64,000 bases of DNA from Gavia stellata (GCF_030936135.1 NC_082620.1:3472001-3536000), one strand, 5' to 3'; counted from the first letter of the stretch, positions 37,301 to 51,437 are shown. The notes: generated by a model from the letters alone, not told the origin. A program made the numbers and translations.

Positions 37301-40300
37301 CCTCCCACTGTAGCGCACCCACTCGAGGCAGGAAGGAGCTCTCTTCCTGCTCACATGTAGCCTAAGGTGCATCCACTGTGGACTTCCAGGATGGGCTCCC
37401 TGGGACAGCCAACTGCTTGCCACGCTGTGACAAGAAGGGTTTGCCTTCTAATCCTAGTGAGCAAGCATGGGCACATGCAAGTATCCAGTTGTGCCTGAAC
37501 TGATGAGAAGCATCAATGAAGAGGACTGTAAATGTAAGCAGGAGGAAGAATAATACACACATGAATTCTCTGCTAAACAAAAATTGGGATAGTTTACCTC
37601 CCTGTTCTCAAAAAGCAGGGACCTACCTACACAACTCTCTAGTCAAGGAAAGTCCACGGGTCTGAGATGCGTCAAAACTAATGGACAATTGGGATCCTGC
37701 TCTGGGAATAAAAAAAATTGAGGTTATGTACAGCGCCACTCTCTCACAGGCTGAAGAAAATCTACAGAGTGTTTAGTGGAGGACCGGCTTTATGTAATGG
37801 CTACATTTTTAGTTAGGCAAGTTATTCTTAGGTTCATCACCAGTCCATCAGGGGCGGGAGAGGGGAAGTAAACAACCACAGTAACTTCTAGGACAGGTGC
37901 CATTTCATTCCTGTAGCTGTTTAGCCATTTCTAGAAATGGCTTCTCCTTCTGCATGCTCTATACTGACAAATGGCATGCAGCAATAAATAGCACAATGGG
38001 ATAGTGTGACCTCTTGCCCCTTTATTTGGCTTCTTGGCTAGCAAGCCTTCTAGATCAATGGACACTGCTGCCACTGCTCCGAGCTATCCCAGGATGTGAC
38101 AGGTTGCAAAGAAAAACCTGGCAAATGTTACCCCAGACAAAATGCTTAAGAAATGTCCTCCTCACTCCCATCTCTTCTTACAGAAACTAACATTCTGCAA
38201 AATCCATTATAAGGATCAGTTTAACATACACAGCCAGCCACCAGAACATCTGACACTCTGCTGTACACACAAACTTTTAAATACCATGCACACACATTCA
38301 TATATCACACACATACCATATGCCTTCAAGACATAACCACTCACACATTCTTACATGGCTATGAGAGTCTAAAGCCTGCAAAAGAGCCACTCAGCCCCTT
38401 CTTGTACTGTACGTACCATGTTCTTGAATCAAAGACTGAAGTAGTCATTTTACCAAAACCTCCCACAGTGTCCGATCCGTTTTCTTTTTTTATAACCAGA
38501 ACTTGTTCTAATCGAACTTGGAGGCATATTCTCTATTCACCAGAAGAGGTCACCACACACCTCATTAACGACAAAGGCAGCTAACCTGAAGTCAAGAAGC
38601 TAGGTGTGATCTCAGAGGAGTGACCTTCTAGTTTTGCTGGGGAAATCTCTCCCAGTCCAAAACAACTGGGGATATGTAATCTTCATGCTGCCCAGGAACG
38701 GTTCTCTTTCTTCCTCCTGTCAGAGGTTATGAACTGCAGAGTAATGTAGCAGCCTTTCTGCTTTCAGCTGATGATTTTTTACATGCTTCACTATACAAAC
38801 AATTTTATGGACTGAGGCCTGACCTAGCTCCCACTGAAAGTCCAATCTTTCTATAGTAAGGCAATAATGTGTAGATCAATTAGACCTCAGTTCAAATACC
38901 AAAGGTATCTAATACAACACAGAGAATGAAAGACTTGGATTCTAAACAGTTTAGTGCAAGATCAGCCTAAGAATTTCTGAGGACCAACTTAAAGAGCAGG
39001 GGGAAGCAAGACTGGCTGCCACAGGACTAAAAAGACCTACATGGTTTAAAACCATGCACAGCTAATCCACATTTTCCGTTGCAGTGTGAATACCTACAAG
39101 TTGCCTGTGTAGACGTTCCCACCTTTCCAAAACAACTGGGCAGCAAGATGCTGTTCATCTTGCTAGAGATGAAGCTTAGCCAAAAACAGAGTTTCAGGTG
39201 AGGATTTATGGAACATGAGTACTTCTTTAAGTCTTTGCCTTTCACCAGGCACCAACCACAAGTCTTGCGCCATTGCTCTGAACACATTTGTTTCAGAATC
39301 CATTTTACTAGTGTCTCCAAAAATCCTGGATTTTGTTTCAGCTGATTGTACAATGTTTGCCTAGCCTTCATTCCCGAATTACTTCTCACATTTGTGTAAT
39401 ACAAAACCCCTCCTTTCTTCCCATCATCCTACCATGATTAATCTGAGAATCTTCTCCAGTACTACCGCCTGTAAAAGTCATCTGTGTTTTTCATACCAGT
39501 TCTCCAGCAGTTTTCACATTTCATCTGCTTTACACTGCTCTACGACTTATTTGTATCTGTAACTTCATCCATTCCCTCTCCACTTTTTCCTTTGAGAGCT
39601 GACGATACCATTTGCTGAAGAGTGCTGAACCACAGGCAGTGAGACTCTGTGTGCTTAAAGTACCTTGGGAAAAGCAGCTTGCCTCTAGATGTCAAAAGAA
39701 TTTACAACAAAATTGTTATAAGCGTCAGCAAGACTAGCACAGAGCAAAGTCAGGGATCTTTAGCATCAAACCACACAGCAGGACCACCGAACCTAAAAAC
39801 GCCCTCATGCATGAAGAAAAAGCTCCTTCAGGAGATGAATCATTGAAAAGGGGTCCAAGAGCACTCCCCAATGAATCAGTGGATGTTGCACTTCTCTCCC
39901 TAATGCCATCCAAGTGCCAGCAATGAGAGAAGTCAGACTGATCTTGGCTGCTACAGGCCAGATACAGAAGTCCCATGTGGCTTCTTTGTTTCCACCCCTG
40001 CTGCGGCAGAGATCAGAATTGGGCCCAACTCCTCCCCCAGCAGGCAGCAGCGAGCCACAGAGCATACCAAGACAGCCATTTGACTAGCACTGAGCACAGT
40101 CTCCAGCTATTTCGTCCCCTCCCTCACTGCTGGTTCCCTGCTGGGCTTCATTAGCGTCAGCAGTATGTGATAAATGTGCCTGACAAACCTAATATTAAAA
40201 TTTTGCCATCAAAACCCAATGCTCCAGAACCACCTACAACCTGCTACTAAATGCCAGCCTGCTGCCCTCCTTGTCCTCAGGTGGCCTAGGTCCCTTCTTG

Positions 40301-41879
40301 TCCCAAAGGGCTACAGAGGAAAATATCCCCTCTTCACCCCTATCAAAGAGATCAGTGGGCATTAGTGAGAGCAGAACAGATCAGGCAAAGGCAAAATGCA
40401 TTCTTGGGACCCCAGAGAAGAGTGGTGACAGCAGTGAATCTATCCTCTCACTGGCCTTTACAGTCGCATAGAAAGCGCTGTTGGAGAGGGAGAGGCGAGA
40501 GGAAGCGTGTGCAGTGGGCCGCCGTGGGATGACCAGCCCACAAGGGAAGCTCCTTCCCAGTCACCCAATAGTGGAGGTTTGGGTTATTCCCCACAGATGG
40601 GCTATCGCAGACACTAGATCGGAGTTCCCTCCAGTACACAGTCCCAGCCATCCCTGAGGTAGTGACCAAATTCTCCGCTGGATCGTGCTGGTGCAGGTCC
40701 AGTGGATACGTTCCAGTTTTACACCACGTAAGTAAGCTCAACAGTCTCTGAGCCAAGTCCCTTTTGTGTAGGGAGAACTGCTGCTGCAGATCCCCCTGCT
40801 CCCCCTCCTGCAACAGGGCCTTGCTGTCAGCACATAACCTGAGGTGAAGGCAGTGAAGTGTCAGAAGAGCAAGCGGAGCACCTGCAGCTGGGTAATTACC
40901 AGCCGAGCCTGGGCTCGTGATGATGCTGTGCACTGAACCCTGCCTCAGCTCAGCCGCTAGACCACTCAGGAGAGGGCAAGGGAAGGGACAACCAGGCAAA
41001 TGCTTGGATACCACAGCTAAATGTTAATGTCTCTTACCGAGGGGCCCCTGGTGCCAGCTTCCATCAAGGACTTGGTGATCCTACTTTGACAAAAGCGCTA
41101 AACACATCCCTGCCCTTTCAGCCAGCTGCAGTGAGCCAGGAAATGCTGGCCTGAGCAATTGGGAAGGAGAGGGGGCTGAAAGGGGTCACTGAGCTAGGAA
41201 AGAGTAGCATAATGAGTTACTGCGGCAGTGCTCTAATGGTACCTGCCTAAGCACGCCGCATGCTATCAACTTCAGAGTTCAGCTTCCTCACAGCAGCCTG
41301 TAGAGATGAGGCAGATGTATCCCCAGAGGAATAGCATACATGAACCCTACTCTTTTAATAAGAAATAAGATCTCTGCTGGTACAGGAGAAATATCTCAAT
41401 AAGCTAGAAAACAATTTACTGTTGGAGATAAGCAACACATGCCAACCTGCTGCCTTCTCAATACTTCCTTCCACCCTACATGGAGGATTCGCTATACAAA
41501 TGAACACTCAAATCACTTCAGACATGGGCATGAAGCCATTTTCTGTCTCCAAAATATCTTCTACTGTCCTCAGGGGTTCCTCCCTTCTTCTAGACTGAAG
41601 TTTGTTCTTGAAGTCTCTATCTTAACTGCACCATCCCAATGGCAATTTCTGAATATTCAGACACTGAGTTTCGATGCTACTCTGAGCCCTGAGGAGATCT
41701 GGAACGTAAAGCAGAGACTTTTGCTGGATGGCTTTCTGTTTCTAACTACTTCTTTCCACTGCACTAAATCTGATTTGAACCCAGCTGTTGACTAGATGGA
41801 CTGAAGCTGGCTTCATTGTCTAGGTTATCCAACACTCTGAAACACACATTGAGTGTCATTGTTTTGGGAGATGGAACAT

Positions 41880-42120
41880 CCTTTTTTTCTGCTTATGGAC
41901 AGCATCCAGCTGCAACGCATTAGTATGAGAGGCAATGACATGAGTTGCAACAAGGAAAATTCCAACTAGATATGAGGAAATCATTTTTTCTTGAAGATTT
42001 TCAAAACTCGACTTGACAAGGCACAGAGCAATTTGATCTAATTTGGCTCTGCTTTTAGCATAAGATTGTACCACAGACCTCCAGAAGTCCTTTCCAACCT
42101 TAATTATTCTGATTTTACCA
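41880..42120 (+). repeat. CR1 LINE 3' fragment
   Basis: The fragment runs in CR1 order: 'GAGAGGCAATGACATGAGTT', then a 'TTTTCAAAACTCGACTTGAC' block (CR1: ATTCAAAACCCGACTGGAC). Next come 'AAGGCACAGAGCAATTTGAT', 'TTTGGCTCTGC' and 'GACCTCCAGAAGTCCTTTCC', and finally 'AACCTTAATTATTCTGA'. About 60-80 bases of the usual consensus seem to be missing near 41985. The copy is old. Confidence 0.75.
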
Positions 42121-43989
42121 ACATAGTCATAAGATGAGGGCTGTGCTAGTGTATGTATTTCCAACAGAGAGACAATTCAGAAGTCCCCCAAATCAAGTTC
42201 AGAGATCTTGAGGTCAAGAAGATTTATTAACCATGTATATGCAGACTTGTGACAAGCTAATCAAAACAATCCTAGGCTTTTTCAGAGGAGAAGAGATGAG
42301 CCTGAAACTGCCCTGACCTTCTCTTACTGTCTTGTTACACTGCAAAGTGCACACCTCAAACCTCTAAAATGATTATTTTATTTTGTTATAAGATTCAGAT
42401 CAAATGTGGTTTTAATCAACAACAAAAAAATCCCAACAATGTAATAACATCAGACCTCCCCTTCTGTCATAAGGGATGTTTATAAGATGTCTCCCTAGAA
42501 TACCCATTTCCAGAGACACGTAACAATTATGTCTTAAACTGATCTGCAGATGAAAAAACACTGAAAATGTTAAACCCACTGGCACATCACAGAATTATTT
42601 TTTCAAAGCTTTCAGTACCAACAAGACTTTTAACCTCAAAGATCAGATTAAAAGTGCCAGATGGTCCTTCACTTCCCATTTCCTCCATACAGATCCAGCT
42701 TAATGGCCTTTAATTTTCTGCATCACATGTGTGCAAAAATGCAGTGAAAGATCAAGATGTATTATTGCATACTCAAGAACACTTCCATTTTTCAGTGGGG
42801 CCAAATTTCAAGCCCCTACAAACATGCAACTTAACAGATTTTATTGCTGCTCTTCCCCAGTGCCCCCGAAACAGAAAAAGGGTCATTTCTTGGTATGGAA
42901 CCTAGTAAAAAAACTCATTAGAACAGATGGGGGTATATAAATAACTGATTCTCTAAACATCTTCATCAGGGTACCCACACATCTCCCAGGTGCTTTTACA
43001 GTAGAGGGAGGTCTGGCCAACAGCGGTGATTCAAATACCCTCAAGACCCTGGCTAAGAACTGATTCAGTTTCTTCTGCTCCCCCTAACATTTCACAGAAT
43101 TCATTTTGTCTGAAGCTGGTGCTTCAATTCATTAAAAAAACCCCAAGCAAACAAGAAAACCCCACAACCAAAAAACCCACCAAGCATACATTCTGATGCT
43201 GCAGCTTTTTAATGTCCCTGTAACTGTACATGTGGTAAGAAAGATGTTGGAGCTGTGCTTCCTTTCAGACTAATTTCAGATTTAATACAAACTGTGTATT
43301 ATAAACTGAGAAAGAACACATAGTGGAAATGTTTTAAGCTGGATCCAGGGGAAAAGATGCATTTCTTCCTCAGCTTAAGCCATGTAGAAGCTTTCTGTGC
43401 ACGTCACCCTGGTTTCAGCGGCACTCCCGGTCACTCAGGCCAGTAACTAACGTGACTATAACTTATCTGTCATATTTTAGGACTTGGATTTCCCCTCTTC
43501 TCCAAATCACAGTCTTTTGTCTGATAGGTTACTAATGCCATATTATTATGTTAGGTAATAACACTTATTTCTTACACAGTGTGTTTTACAAAATCCCTGT
43601 CCCTCTTATTTGGTACTTCTTGGTGACAAAGGAGCCAGGTGAATGTGTAGTGGAACCAATTTGCTTCCTGTCTCACTTTATACTTCTCTCACCATTATTT
43701 TTCTCTGGATGAAAAGGAAAGGTTTAGCAGTCAACCCAAGGAACACTGAGCTAAGCAAACTGACATACAAAAGTGGCACCAAGACAGCAGGCTGCAGACA
43801 CCTTCAGATTCACAGCAACAGAATGATGCTGCATTGCCTAAGTGTAAAATGCTCCTTTTATTCGCCATCAGAAAAGAGAACTATTTCCTCCCTCCTCCTC
43901 CTGGGAGAATGAAAACAGATCAGAACCTCAAACCAATCCTTGCACTGGCAGGAACTCAAAAGGTAGACTTGGGAGGGGTTGGAGGAAGA

Positions 43990-43995
43990 TATAAA
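43990..43995 (+). promoter_or_regulatory. TATA box of the CNP3-type gene
   Basis: TATAAA lies 81 bases before the ATG of the first natriuretic peptide gene, preceded by a GGGAGGGG motif that could serve as a GC/CACCC-type element. Spacing predicts a transcription start near 44020 and a leader of about 50 bases. Confidence 0.75.
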
Positions 43996-44070
43996 GGCTG
44001 GTAGCTGGAGACACAGAGCAACACTGAACTGGAAAGACTCAAGGGGAGGAGGAATCAGAGACCCCAAAAC

Positions 44071-45573
44071 ATGAAGATGAACCTGAAACTTCTTTTTTGC
44101 CCGGGATTCCTTCTGCTGCTTATTGTCAGCCAAAACCAGGCAAGGGCCAGGCCCATTTCCAGCTTACAGGTAAGTGACTGGCTGCTTCAATAGAACTGAA
44201 AGAAGCTGATGTTTCTTTAGGACTTAAACACGTCAGATTAGCTCAGTTTTCTCCAACACCAGCTAAAGCAGTAGGAGACACTCAAAGAGATCATGACAGC
44301 AGGAACCCCGAGATGGGCAGACACAGCTATTAAATGGAGGGAAGCTAAAGTAATCGATTACTGGATTTAAATTTCTGATCACATGAGGCAACTGAAAGGA
44401 AAATTTTTTTTTTCTGGTGGGGTCAATTTGGGGATTGCAGATTTAGGGTCAACCTGTGACTGAGTGAAGCAATGAACTTTTGGAGTAAAAGGAATTTTTC
44501 TGGAAGGACTCTTATCTAGAGCCCTAGCACAGTCACCTGCATGCTCCTCCCTGAAGCCCCTGGTTTAAGCTGAAAAAGGAATTAATGGTTTGTACCTGCA
44601 TGATTTCCTCCTCAGCTCAGTAGTGCAGTAATGCAGTCCTTGCTTGCAAGTCACAGAGGTAGAACATGAGAAAGTGCATGTGTCTGGGCGGGGCGCGCAC
44701 ATGCATGTGTGTGCAGGAATTCCAGGTCATTCGGAAAACACATTTCAGCTACCTGATCAGGGATCTGGTATTCCCAAATATGAAGTAACCTCCCAATCCG
44801 TAAACAAATATATAATCATTCTAGCACCAATTTCAGCATGTCTTCTGTCATTGCATTGCTTCTCTTATTATTCCAGGGTATCAACCATTTTTTCTTCTTC
44901 CTTATTCACTCTGGACCAAGCCTCTTTCATCGTCTTTCACAATTTACCCCATACCCCAGATCCCCAGCTGCAGGAAAGACCTAACTGGCAGTCTGTCAGC
45001 TCAGAACTATAGAATACAGTAACAGCGTACAGCCTTACAGCATTTTGAGACAGCATACAGTGTTAGCTCAGAGCAGCTTGGTGAGCCAGAAAAAACTAAA
45101 GGTAACCATCATCAGCTTCAGAAATCACTTCAGTACTTTCATCTTTTGATAAATGTTCAAAATAAGTTTTTTCCAAACCTAGCACTGAGCATGGCTTATA
45201 TGAAAATAATGACAGAGTTCCCAGAACCCCTCCTCTCTCTCCACCATCTATCTTTCCCTTTTTTCAGAGTCTGTCCAAACTGTTAGACGAGGACCTGGAG
45301 CATCCCCTGGTCTCAGAAGAGAGGGACCGTGAGCAAGATGACATGATCCCAACAGGTGCCTTTGGTCAGCAAGACACTGAATTCCAGTGGACCCAAAACA
45401 CCAGGGACCAGCCTGAGAGCATGTCCATGGGTGATAGTGCTGTCCAGAAGTTCTTCAGCAACCTCCTAAGTCTACCCCGTAGATACCGAGGCAGAAGCAA
45501 AAAGGGCCTTGCCAGGGGCTGTTTTGGTGTCAAGCTGGACAGAATTGGGTCACTGAGTGGACTGGGATGCTAA
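44071..45573 (+). CDS. CNP3: C-type natriuretic peptide precursor (CNP3-type)
   Basis: This encodes a secreted hormone precursor whose mature peptide should activate the guanylate cyclase receptor GC-B. Exon 1 is 44071-44169 (donor GTAAGT, phase 0) and exon 2 is 45268-45573 (acceptor TTTTTTCAG), giving 134 residues. A signal peptide covers about residues 1-26 ([14 protein letters not shown]). The polar propeptide ends RYRGRSKK, a dibasic site, followed by GLARG and the 17-residue ring [17 protein letters not shown] (118-134). The stop codon follows the second ring Cys directly. The lack of a tail is the hallmark of CNP, and the Gly-Leu-x-x-Gly start matches CNP-22. A third, untranslated exon probably begins at 46030. 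I call it CNP3 because this paralogue is the one linked to the BNP locus in birds; the NPPC orthologue lies on another chromosome. Confidence 0.9.
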
Positions 45574-46305
45574 CTGCTTACTATGGTAAGAGAAAACCAG
45601 AGGCAGGTGGTCTATGTGTTAGTGTATAACTTGCATAAATACACAGAAGAGCAGATTTAATTCAGCTTTAAGGAAACGGTGCCTTGAAGTAACTTTTACC
45701 CTCCTGTCGCAAACAGAGTTTACTAATTTCACCCTCCTCAGAATTCACTATCATCAGATGTATACTTAAAACCTGTGAATGCCACATCTCTGCTTTACCT
45801 GCTTTCACTCCTTTCTCCAAGTCAGCTGTATGCATTTTATCTTGTCACAGAAGCCAAATCAGAGAGGTTTTCACCAGCTCCCCAGGGATGCTTGTGTCAA
45901 TCCAAAGAAATTCTGAGCAGAACAGTGGAGCTTAACCTGGCCCTAGAACAGTAAGAAATCAGTTAATTTCCATGCATGAAATCCTGTCCACTCCTCTTTC
46001 TTTTACTTATTCCTCTGCTTTCTTGACAGGACTGACTTTGAGGTTTCAAAGGACCTGTTGCCTTTCAGTGAGATATTCAGTCCTTATTCACATTGGCGTC
46101 ACCAATCCATCTGCTACATGATGTACTGAGCAAATCGCACCCCACCTCTCCCCTGAATTACTTGGCCAATAGAACACACCACTGCTGTACTACCTATTTG
46201 TATCAGAGTAATAAGTTGTGAACATCTATATGAAATTTAATTACAGAAAACATTTGTACTGTTTGTGCACTAAATGTATAAATAAACAAGTCTTATTATA
46301 TCACA
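45574..46305 (+). other. CNP3-type gene 3' untranslated exons and polyadenylation site
   Basis: Twelve bases after the stop, ATG|GTAAGA (donor at 45586) looks like a splice site. A TTTCTTGACAG acceptor at 46029 opens a last non-coding exon, and AATAAA at 46281-46286 ends it. The three-exon plan matches other natriuretic peptide genes, whose third exon carries little or no coding sequence. Confidence 0.6.
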
Positions 46306-49300
46306 GATAAGAAACTGTTTTCCATAATTTGGTGAATTTGCTCCAAGCCTTTGCTGTGATTCTTTCATGTGTCATCCCTGAAACTGAAACACTGCCCCAG
46401 TTTGCAATTAGACACAATCCACTAGAATTCAGAAGTATTTCAGAGGGCTGCTTTCTGGTAAAAAGGACTTTTTAGCTGCTCTTAAAAAACAAACAAACAA
46501 ATTAAAAAAGGACACACAATCAAACAAGCCCTTCTCTTTACCAAAAGAACCCTTCCAAAATTAAGATATTACTATCTAAACATAAGTATAATGGGAACAA
46601 GACTGACATAGCCATCTACACAAGAGAGTCATTAGAAACCAGGACACACAGCCCCAAGTCTTTGACCACCACAATTTGAACAAAAAGGGTAGCTGTCTTA
46701 GCTGACATCAGTAGGAAGCTGTTACTCTGCATTTGGATCTGCCACCGACAGAGTAATGAGCTGCATTTTACAAAAATATTGTTTCTTACTAGTATATCTC
46801 ACATTGTCCAAAAAAAAAAAATGCTACCCTTCTTCAAAGAAAGTTCAAGGGGACCCTACTCTTCCATAGGCAGATCCAGATACTGCAAAGCATTTTTCTA
46901 ACAAAAAAGTAAAGTCAATATCGTAAAAAAAAAAAAAAAAATGTATCTGACCAGTTCTATTTTTTAAGCAAAGCAAGCATTCACTGAATCTAACTGAACA
47001 AATCGGAGAACAGCTACTTGGCAAACATCCTGAGCCAAAGGAATTCTGTATGAAGGCTGCTTTGCCAAGATCATGACTGTGCTATCCTGATGTTGATGAG
47101 AGCTGAACTCTGCAAGCAGCTCCATGGAAATCAGTAAGGCTGCTCACACAAATGTCTACACTGACGGTCACAAATGAAGGCACAACTGTTCACTTCCAGC
47201 CTTTTGCTTGGAGTGGACAAATGGGCTACACAGCTGTACTCCTCCCATTTTCTTCCCCACAAGACAGATGCTCCTGGAAGAAAATATTCTGGTAACAAAC
47301 CTATTCCTAACAGGACTCCTGGGTATAAACTGCAACACAGAGCACAAACATCTATGCAAAGCAAGTCTATGAGCAACCCTCTAGCTGCACGTGCTCTGAT
47401 CTCTGGCAGTTCAGCTCTCGTTAAGAAAGCCTGTTTGCACAGAGCAGCTAGAGGACTAGTTTCTGGGCCTGCCTCAATCACTTAAATTGTACAATTTGGT
47501 TCTGCTCCTTCTAACCACAATTCCCATAGAACGAAGGCAATCCAGGACCTGTTGGAGAGCTGTTCAGAGCCAAACTAGAGTAAGCTTTGTTCTTCCCTCA
47601 TGCTATTTTCAATATATAGCTTCCACCCTGAAGCTGCAGACTTGCTCTAGGAAGGACATCAGTACAAGCTCATAAACATATGTTTCAACACTTAAGAGCT
47701 GACTATCAGAGACCAGAAAGCACAGAATGATTTGCTAATGGAGATACTCTCCCATTGCACAAGCTACCAACAGCTTCTCTCTCTATTTTCTTGCAATCTT
47801 TTACCCTTTCAATGCACATTTAGAAATTACCATTAATTCTACCTGTCTATGGCTATTCCATCCTCCAGAATCTTTCTCTCCTCAGACCAGTAGTTACAAG
47901 GCTATCAATACAACTCTTGAGCAGAAAATTCAACAACATATCCTGAAGGCTTCTCTAGTTAACAGTCTTTATTAGATCTTATGCTGTTTGCAACTTACTC
48001 CGTTTAAGGTAACTTTGACGACAAAGCAACAGCAACAGTGAAAATGCCCTAAACAGACACTTGCTGGCAAGGAATGGTCTCATCACTTATATAGGCACCC
48101 CTGAATGCAAGCTCTCAAACAACAGCATAGTCCAGGTAATGAATTTACTATATTCTGTGTTGCCTTTCCTAAGGAAAACAACAAGAAAATGAAGCATTTC
48201 ACCAGTTAGATGACGAATTAAAGTGGGGAATAGAGGATGAAAGAATAAATCAGTTTTCAGCATAATTCACATATCAATAGACAGGCTATGCATGTCTTAA
48301 AACTAATGCTGCGGTCTGATCAGTGTGAACAGCTTTTCTAGATGGAGCCCCATAGACTGCACAATAATTCACAGGCAAATTCTCCTGAAGGTCTGGAGTT
48401 TTGTTGGGCCGTACAGATAACACTCTCCCTTGCCGTAGCTTCCATCATACAAAGACCTCTGCCCTGCACAAACATGAGCAAAGAGATTTCTGACTCATTA
48501 TTCTAACTTAACACACCTTCATACAGTCAGGAAGAGATTTCCACTTCTTTTTCCCCAATACACAACAACTTACTTATGCTAAGAAGAAGCAGACATGCTT
48601 ACTTGTGGGAAGCTGATAGGATGCATCCAACTTTCTTAAATAGAGTCCCTCTTCAAGTATGCTAGCCCCAGGGCTGGCCCAGGTGCAACCTATATGGTGG
48701 AAAGGTTACTCCACACAGCCCACGGACATTATCCTGTCAAACAATGAAGAGCTAGCATCTTGTGACCGTGCTAATGGGAAGGTTACGACCTCCTTCCTAA
48801 TAATCCTGGGTCTGATAGCTTGCTCCTAGCTCTCAGTAACCCTAGGAGCAGGCACATTCTCACAGGCATAAAAGTTGAAATTTCAACACTGAATACACTG
48901 AAAATCCAATGAAGGGTAAGTGGTACTGGAGTTTGTTTCCTGAACATCCTTGGCCCGTTTCTAAACTCAGCTACACTAACATAAACTGTGGGTCATTGAA
49001 ATTATTTGCAGATAAAATAACAGAGGTCAGAGGAGGTTGAAGATGGAGCTGTGAGCACTTGTGAAGAGAATCCTACAGAAGATGAATAAGAAACAGATAA
49101 GAGCTCCAGTTCCACAGAGGCTGAGCTGGTAACGTGCCATCCCATCACCTGGCATTTTGTATGAACATTTTAAAAAGCCACTTTTCAGAAAGCAAGAACA
49201 ATTTATTTCACATAAAAGGCTCCATAATTAGATCCCTAGGACTGAAGCCAGGTGTGTTTGTACTTTAGGTAATTTGCTGAGTTCTATTAGCATTTAAATA

Positions 49301-51189
49301 ATCAAAGCTAACCTTTGAAGTTAGCATGCCAGTCAGATGGGGGAAGCTCATCTCTAGCTGTGTCATTTCCATCTCCACTAAGCAGCAGTGCATGAATTTA
49401 CAGACTAGGATTACAGAAGTTGCCGAGGAGAAAAGCCTGCAATAAAATTATTCCTACACAGAAAGAAACATACAGATATCTTTCTCAAATGTGTCTGCTT
49501 TTGGGGTACCTATTTATAAGTGATGTTAGGCAGCAATCAAGATTTGGTCTCATCCAAGACTCAAGTCTGCCTAGTTTATTATTAGAGGGCTAGGTTGTAT
49601 TTATTTCCCTTGGTCACCACACAGATCCTATACACTCTCACTGCTTTCTTTATCCCTTTCCACTCCTGTCTGTCTTTACTGCACACAAAATCAAGGATGA
49701 TGCACATCCTCACCTTAGCTATCTGCTTTTATTCTGTATCAACATAACACTCCCACCTGGTGCAAGCTTCCTTCATTCACGCACCGTACTTTCAAAACAT
49801 GCACCTCATTTCTCTGCCAGATTCTTCCTTCCTGTGATGCTTTAAAACAAACCACTTGCCAACTGTTAAGACTGATGGATGCAGAGTCCCACACCAGCTG
49901 ATATCACTAGTTTGCTTCCAATCTAAGATAAATTATGTCAGCTGTAGGTAGATTTGTGGAACAGAAGGACAAGAAAATGGGGGAAGGAGATGTAAAAACA
50001 TAATGCATGTTGTTGCTTGTTCATACAGCACCTAGCAGTAATAAGTCCACAACAGCTTGGTTCAAAAACCTCTGAACTCAGAGGAAAGGCTTTCTTTGGC
50101 TTTGCTGAGGTTTAGGACAGCCTCTGAAATAAAGGCCCAAGCAGAAATCACTGCATATCAAGTGAAATCAGAGAGATTTATGAGTGTACTGGCTAAGCAA
50201 ACAAGGAGGGCAGAAGGCAGAGACAGTGTAATTGCTTTAATATTACCCAGACGGTGATTGAAAGGACCCTGTCTGCTGCTCTACCCACTGGATATCATGG
50301 GTTCTGCCTTTCATTCTGTAAGGATCTAACAGGGTCATCTTGATTTGCACCCCGGGACCAGTGGAAATTGTACTCATTTATAGTTGAAATTTGCCACTCA
50401 CACAGGAGAGACGCCGAAAGTTTTACTGAAAGTTAATAAGAAACTGCTGTAAAGCTCTGAGGCAAAACAAGAGAAAGTTTAATACAAACCGGCTGCCTGT
50501 TACCATCACCAAATTGGTAATTCAGACACTTTTATCTGGGGAGCCTAAATCCAAATACCTACAAAATCTCTTTCTTTGGGCAAGGCCCCTGGACTTTCTG
50601 GAAAGAACATCTGTTCCACAGGAACTTCTCACTTCAACCCAAGCTGTGGGGGACAGAACACACCATCGTTTATGGGAAAGATGGTGGGATATGAGGAGAG
50701 GGCGGCGACTGATTCACTGCTGTAGCCAAAGCATGGAGAGCAAGTAACATTTATAGCAAAGTGGTCAGCTATACCATTGCTCAAGGCAGACTTAGACCAC
50801 TAAAAGGTTAGTGCCTCTTACCTACAGAGGAAAGGGTTTGCTGACAGTGCCAGAGGAAGGCAAGAACCATCATCACATGAACTTGCAGAGAAGGGAAATC
50901 TCCTAAACCCAAATCTCAGGATGTGGTCTATTCACAGCACAAAGATAAGTATACAGAGACGAAAAAGCTGTTGGGAGCTGCTGCAGACAGAGGAAAATTT
51001 CTGATTCCCCCCACTTCTCTCCCCCACAGAGGAGAAATGATCCATCCCTCATCCCCTTGGAGGGGAAATCAACCCCCTGCTTGGGCCAGCTCACAGCTCC
51101 CGCGTGCCTGCAGATGTGAGGCAGAGCAAACAGGCAGAAAGTGCAAGGTCCTTTCACTGCGTCAACTCCTACCTAACAGTGATGGAGAG
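46306..51189. other. spacer between CNP3-type gene and the middle peptide gene
   Basis: This is AT-rich sequence with A-runs at 46811-46822 and 46925-46941. I searched by eye for a ring motif (Cys-Phe-Gly...Gly-Cys) and for signal peptide exons and saw none. Open frames are short and unconvincing. Confidence 0.55.
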
Positions 51190-51430
51190 TGGAGGGGGAG
51201 AAAATCACTGGGAAAATGAGTGCTGCCAGGAGGGGAGGAGATGACTCGGGGCAGTTCTCTCCCTCTGGAGGATTTGCTGCACTCAGGGGACCCCCCTCTC
51301 CTGGAGGGTCACCTGTGGGGCCAGTTGTAACCAGTTCCCTTATCGAAGCCGGGGGGCAGAGTGCGGCACTCCGGCTCCTGCGGGGATCTGGCAGGAGGCA
51401 GCTGAGCTCCCGCCGGGCAGAAAGTGGGGA

Positions 51431-51437
51431 TATAAGG
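51431..51437 (+). promoter_or_regulatory. TATA box of the middle natriuretic peptide gene
   Basis: TATAAGG lies 135 bases before the ATG. A start 25-30 bases downstream (near 51460) would make the 5' leader about 105 bases, of which some 84 are the TAGGA repeat. An upstream ATG at 51448-51450 would then lie just outside the transcript. Confidence 0.6.

Larger units (their letters stand above)
27534..43989. other. 16 kb gene-poor interval before the natriuretic peptide cluster
   Basis: After the cyclase 3' untranslated region I find no gene that I can name. The interval holds a CR1 fragment (41880-42120), a possible MIR fragment (31245-31340), a C/T homopolymer run (34288-34312), a GGAAGGAAGG run near 28878 and GA repeats near 36474. 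One minus-strand frame of 188 codons (40448-41014) is noted in findings. The region could hold distal enhancers of the cardiac peptide genes, but nothing here proves that. Confidence 0.5.
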
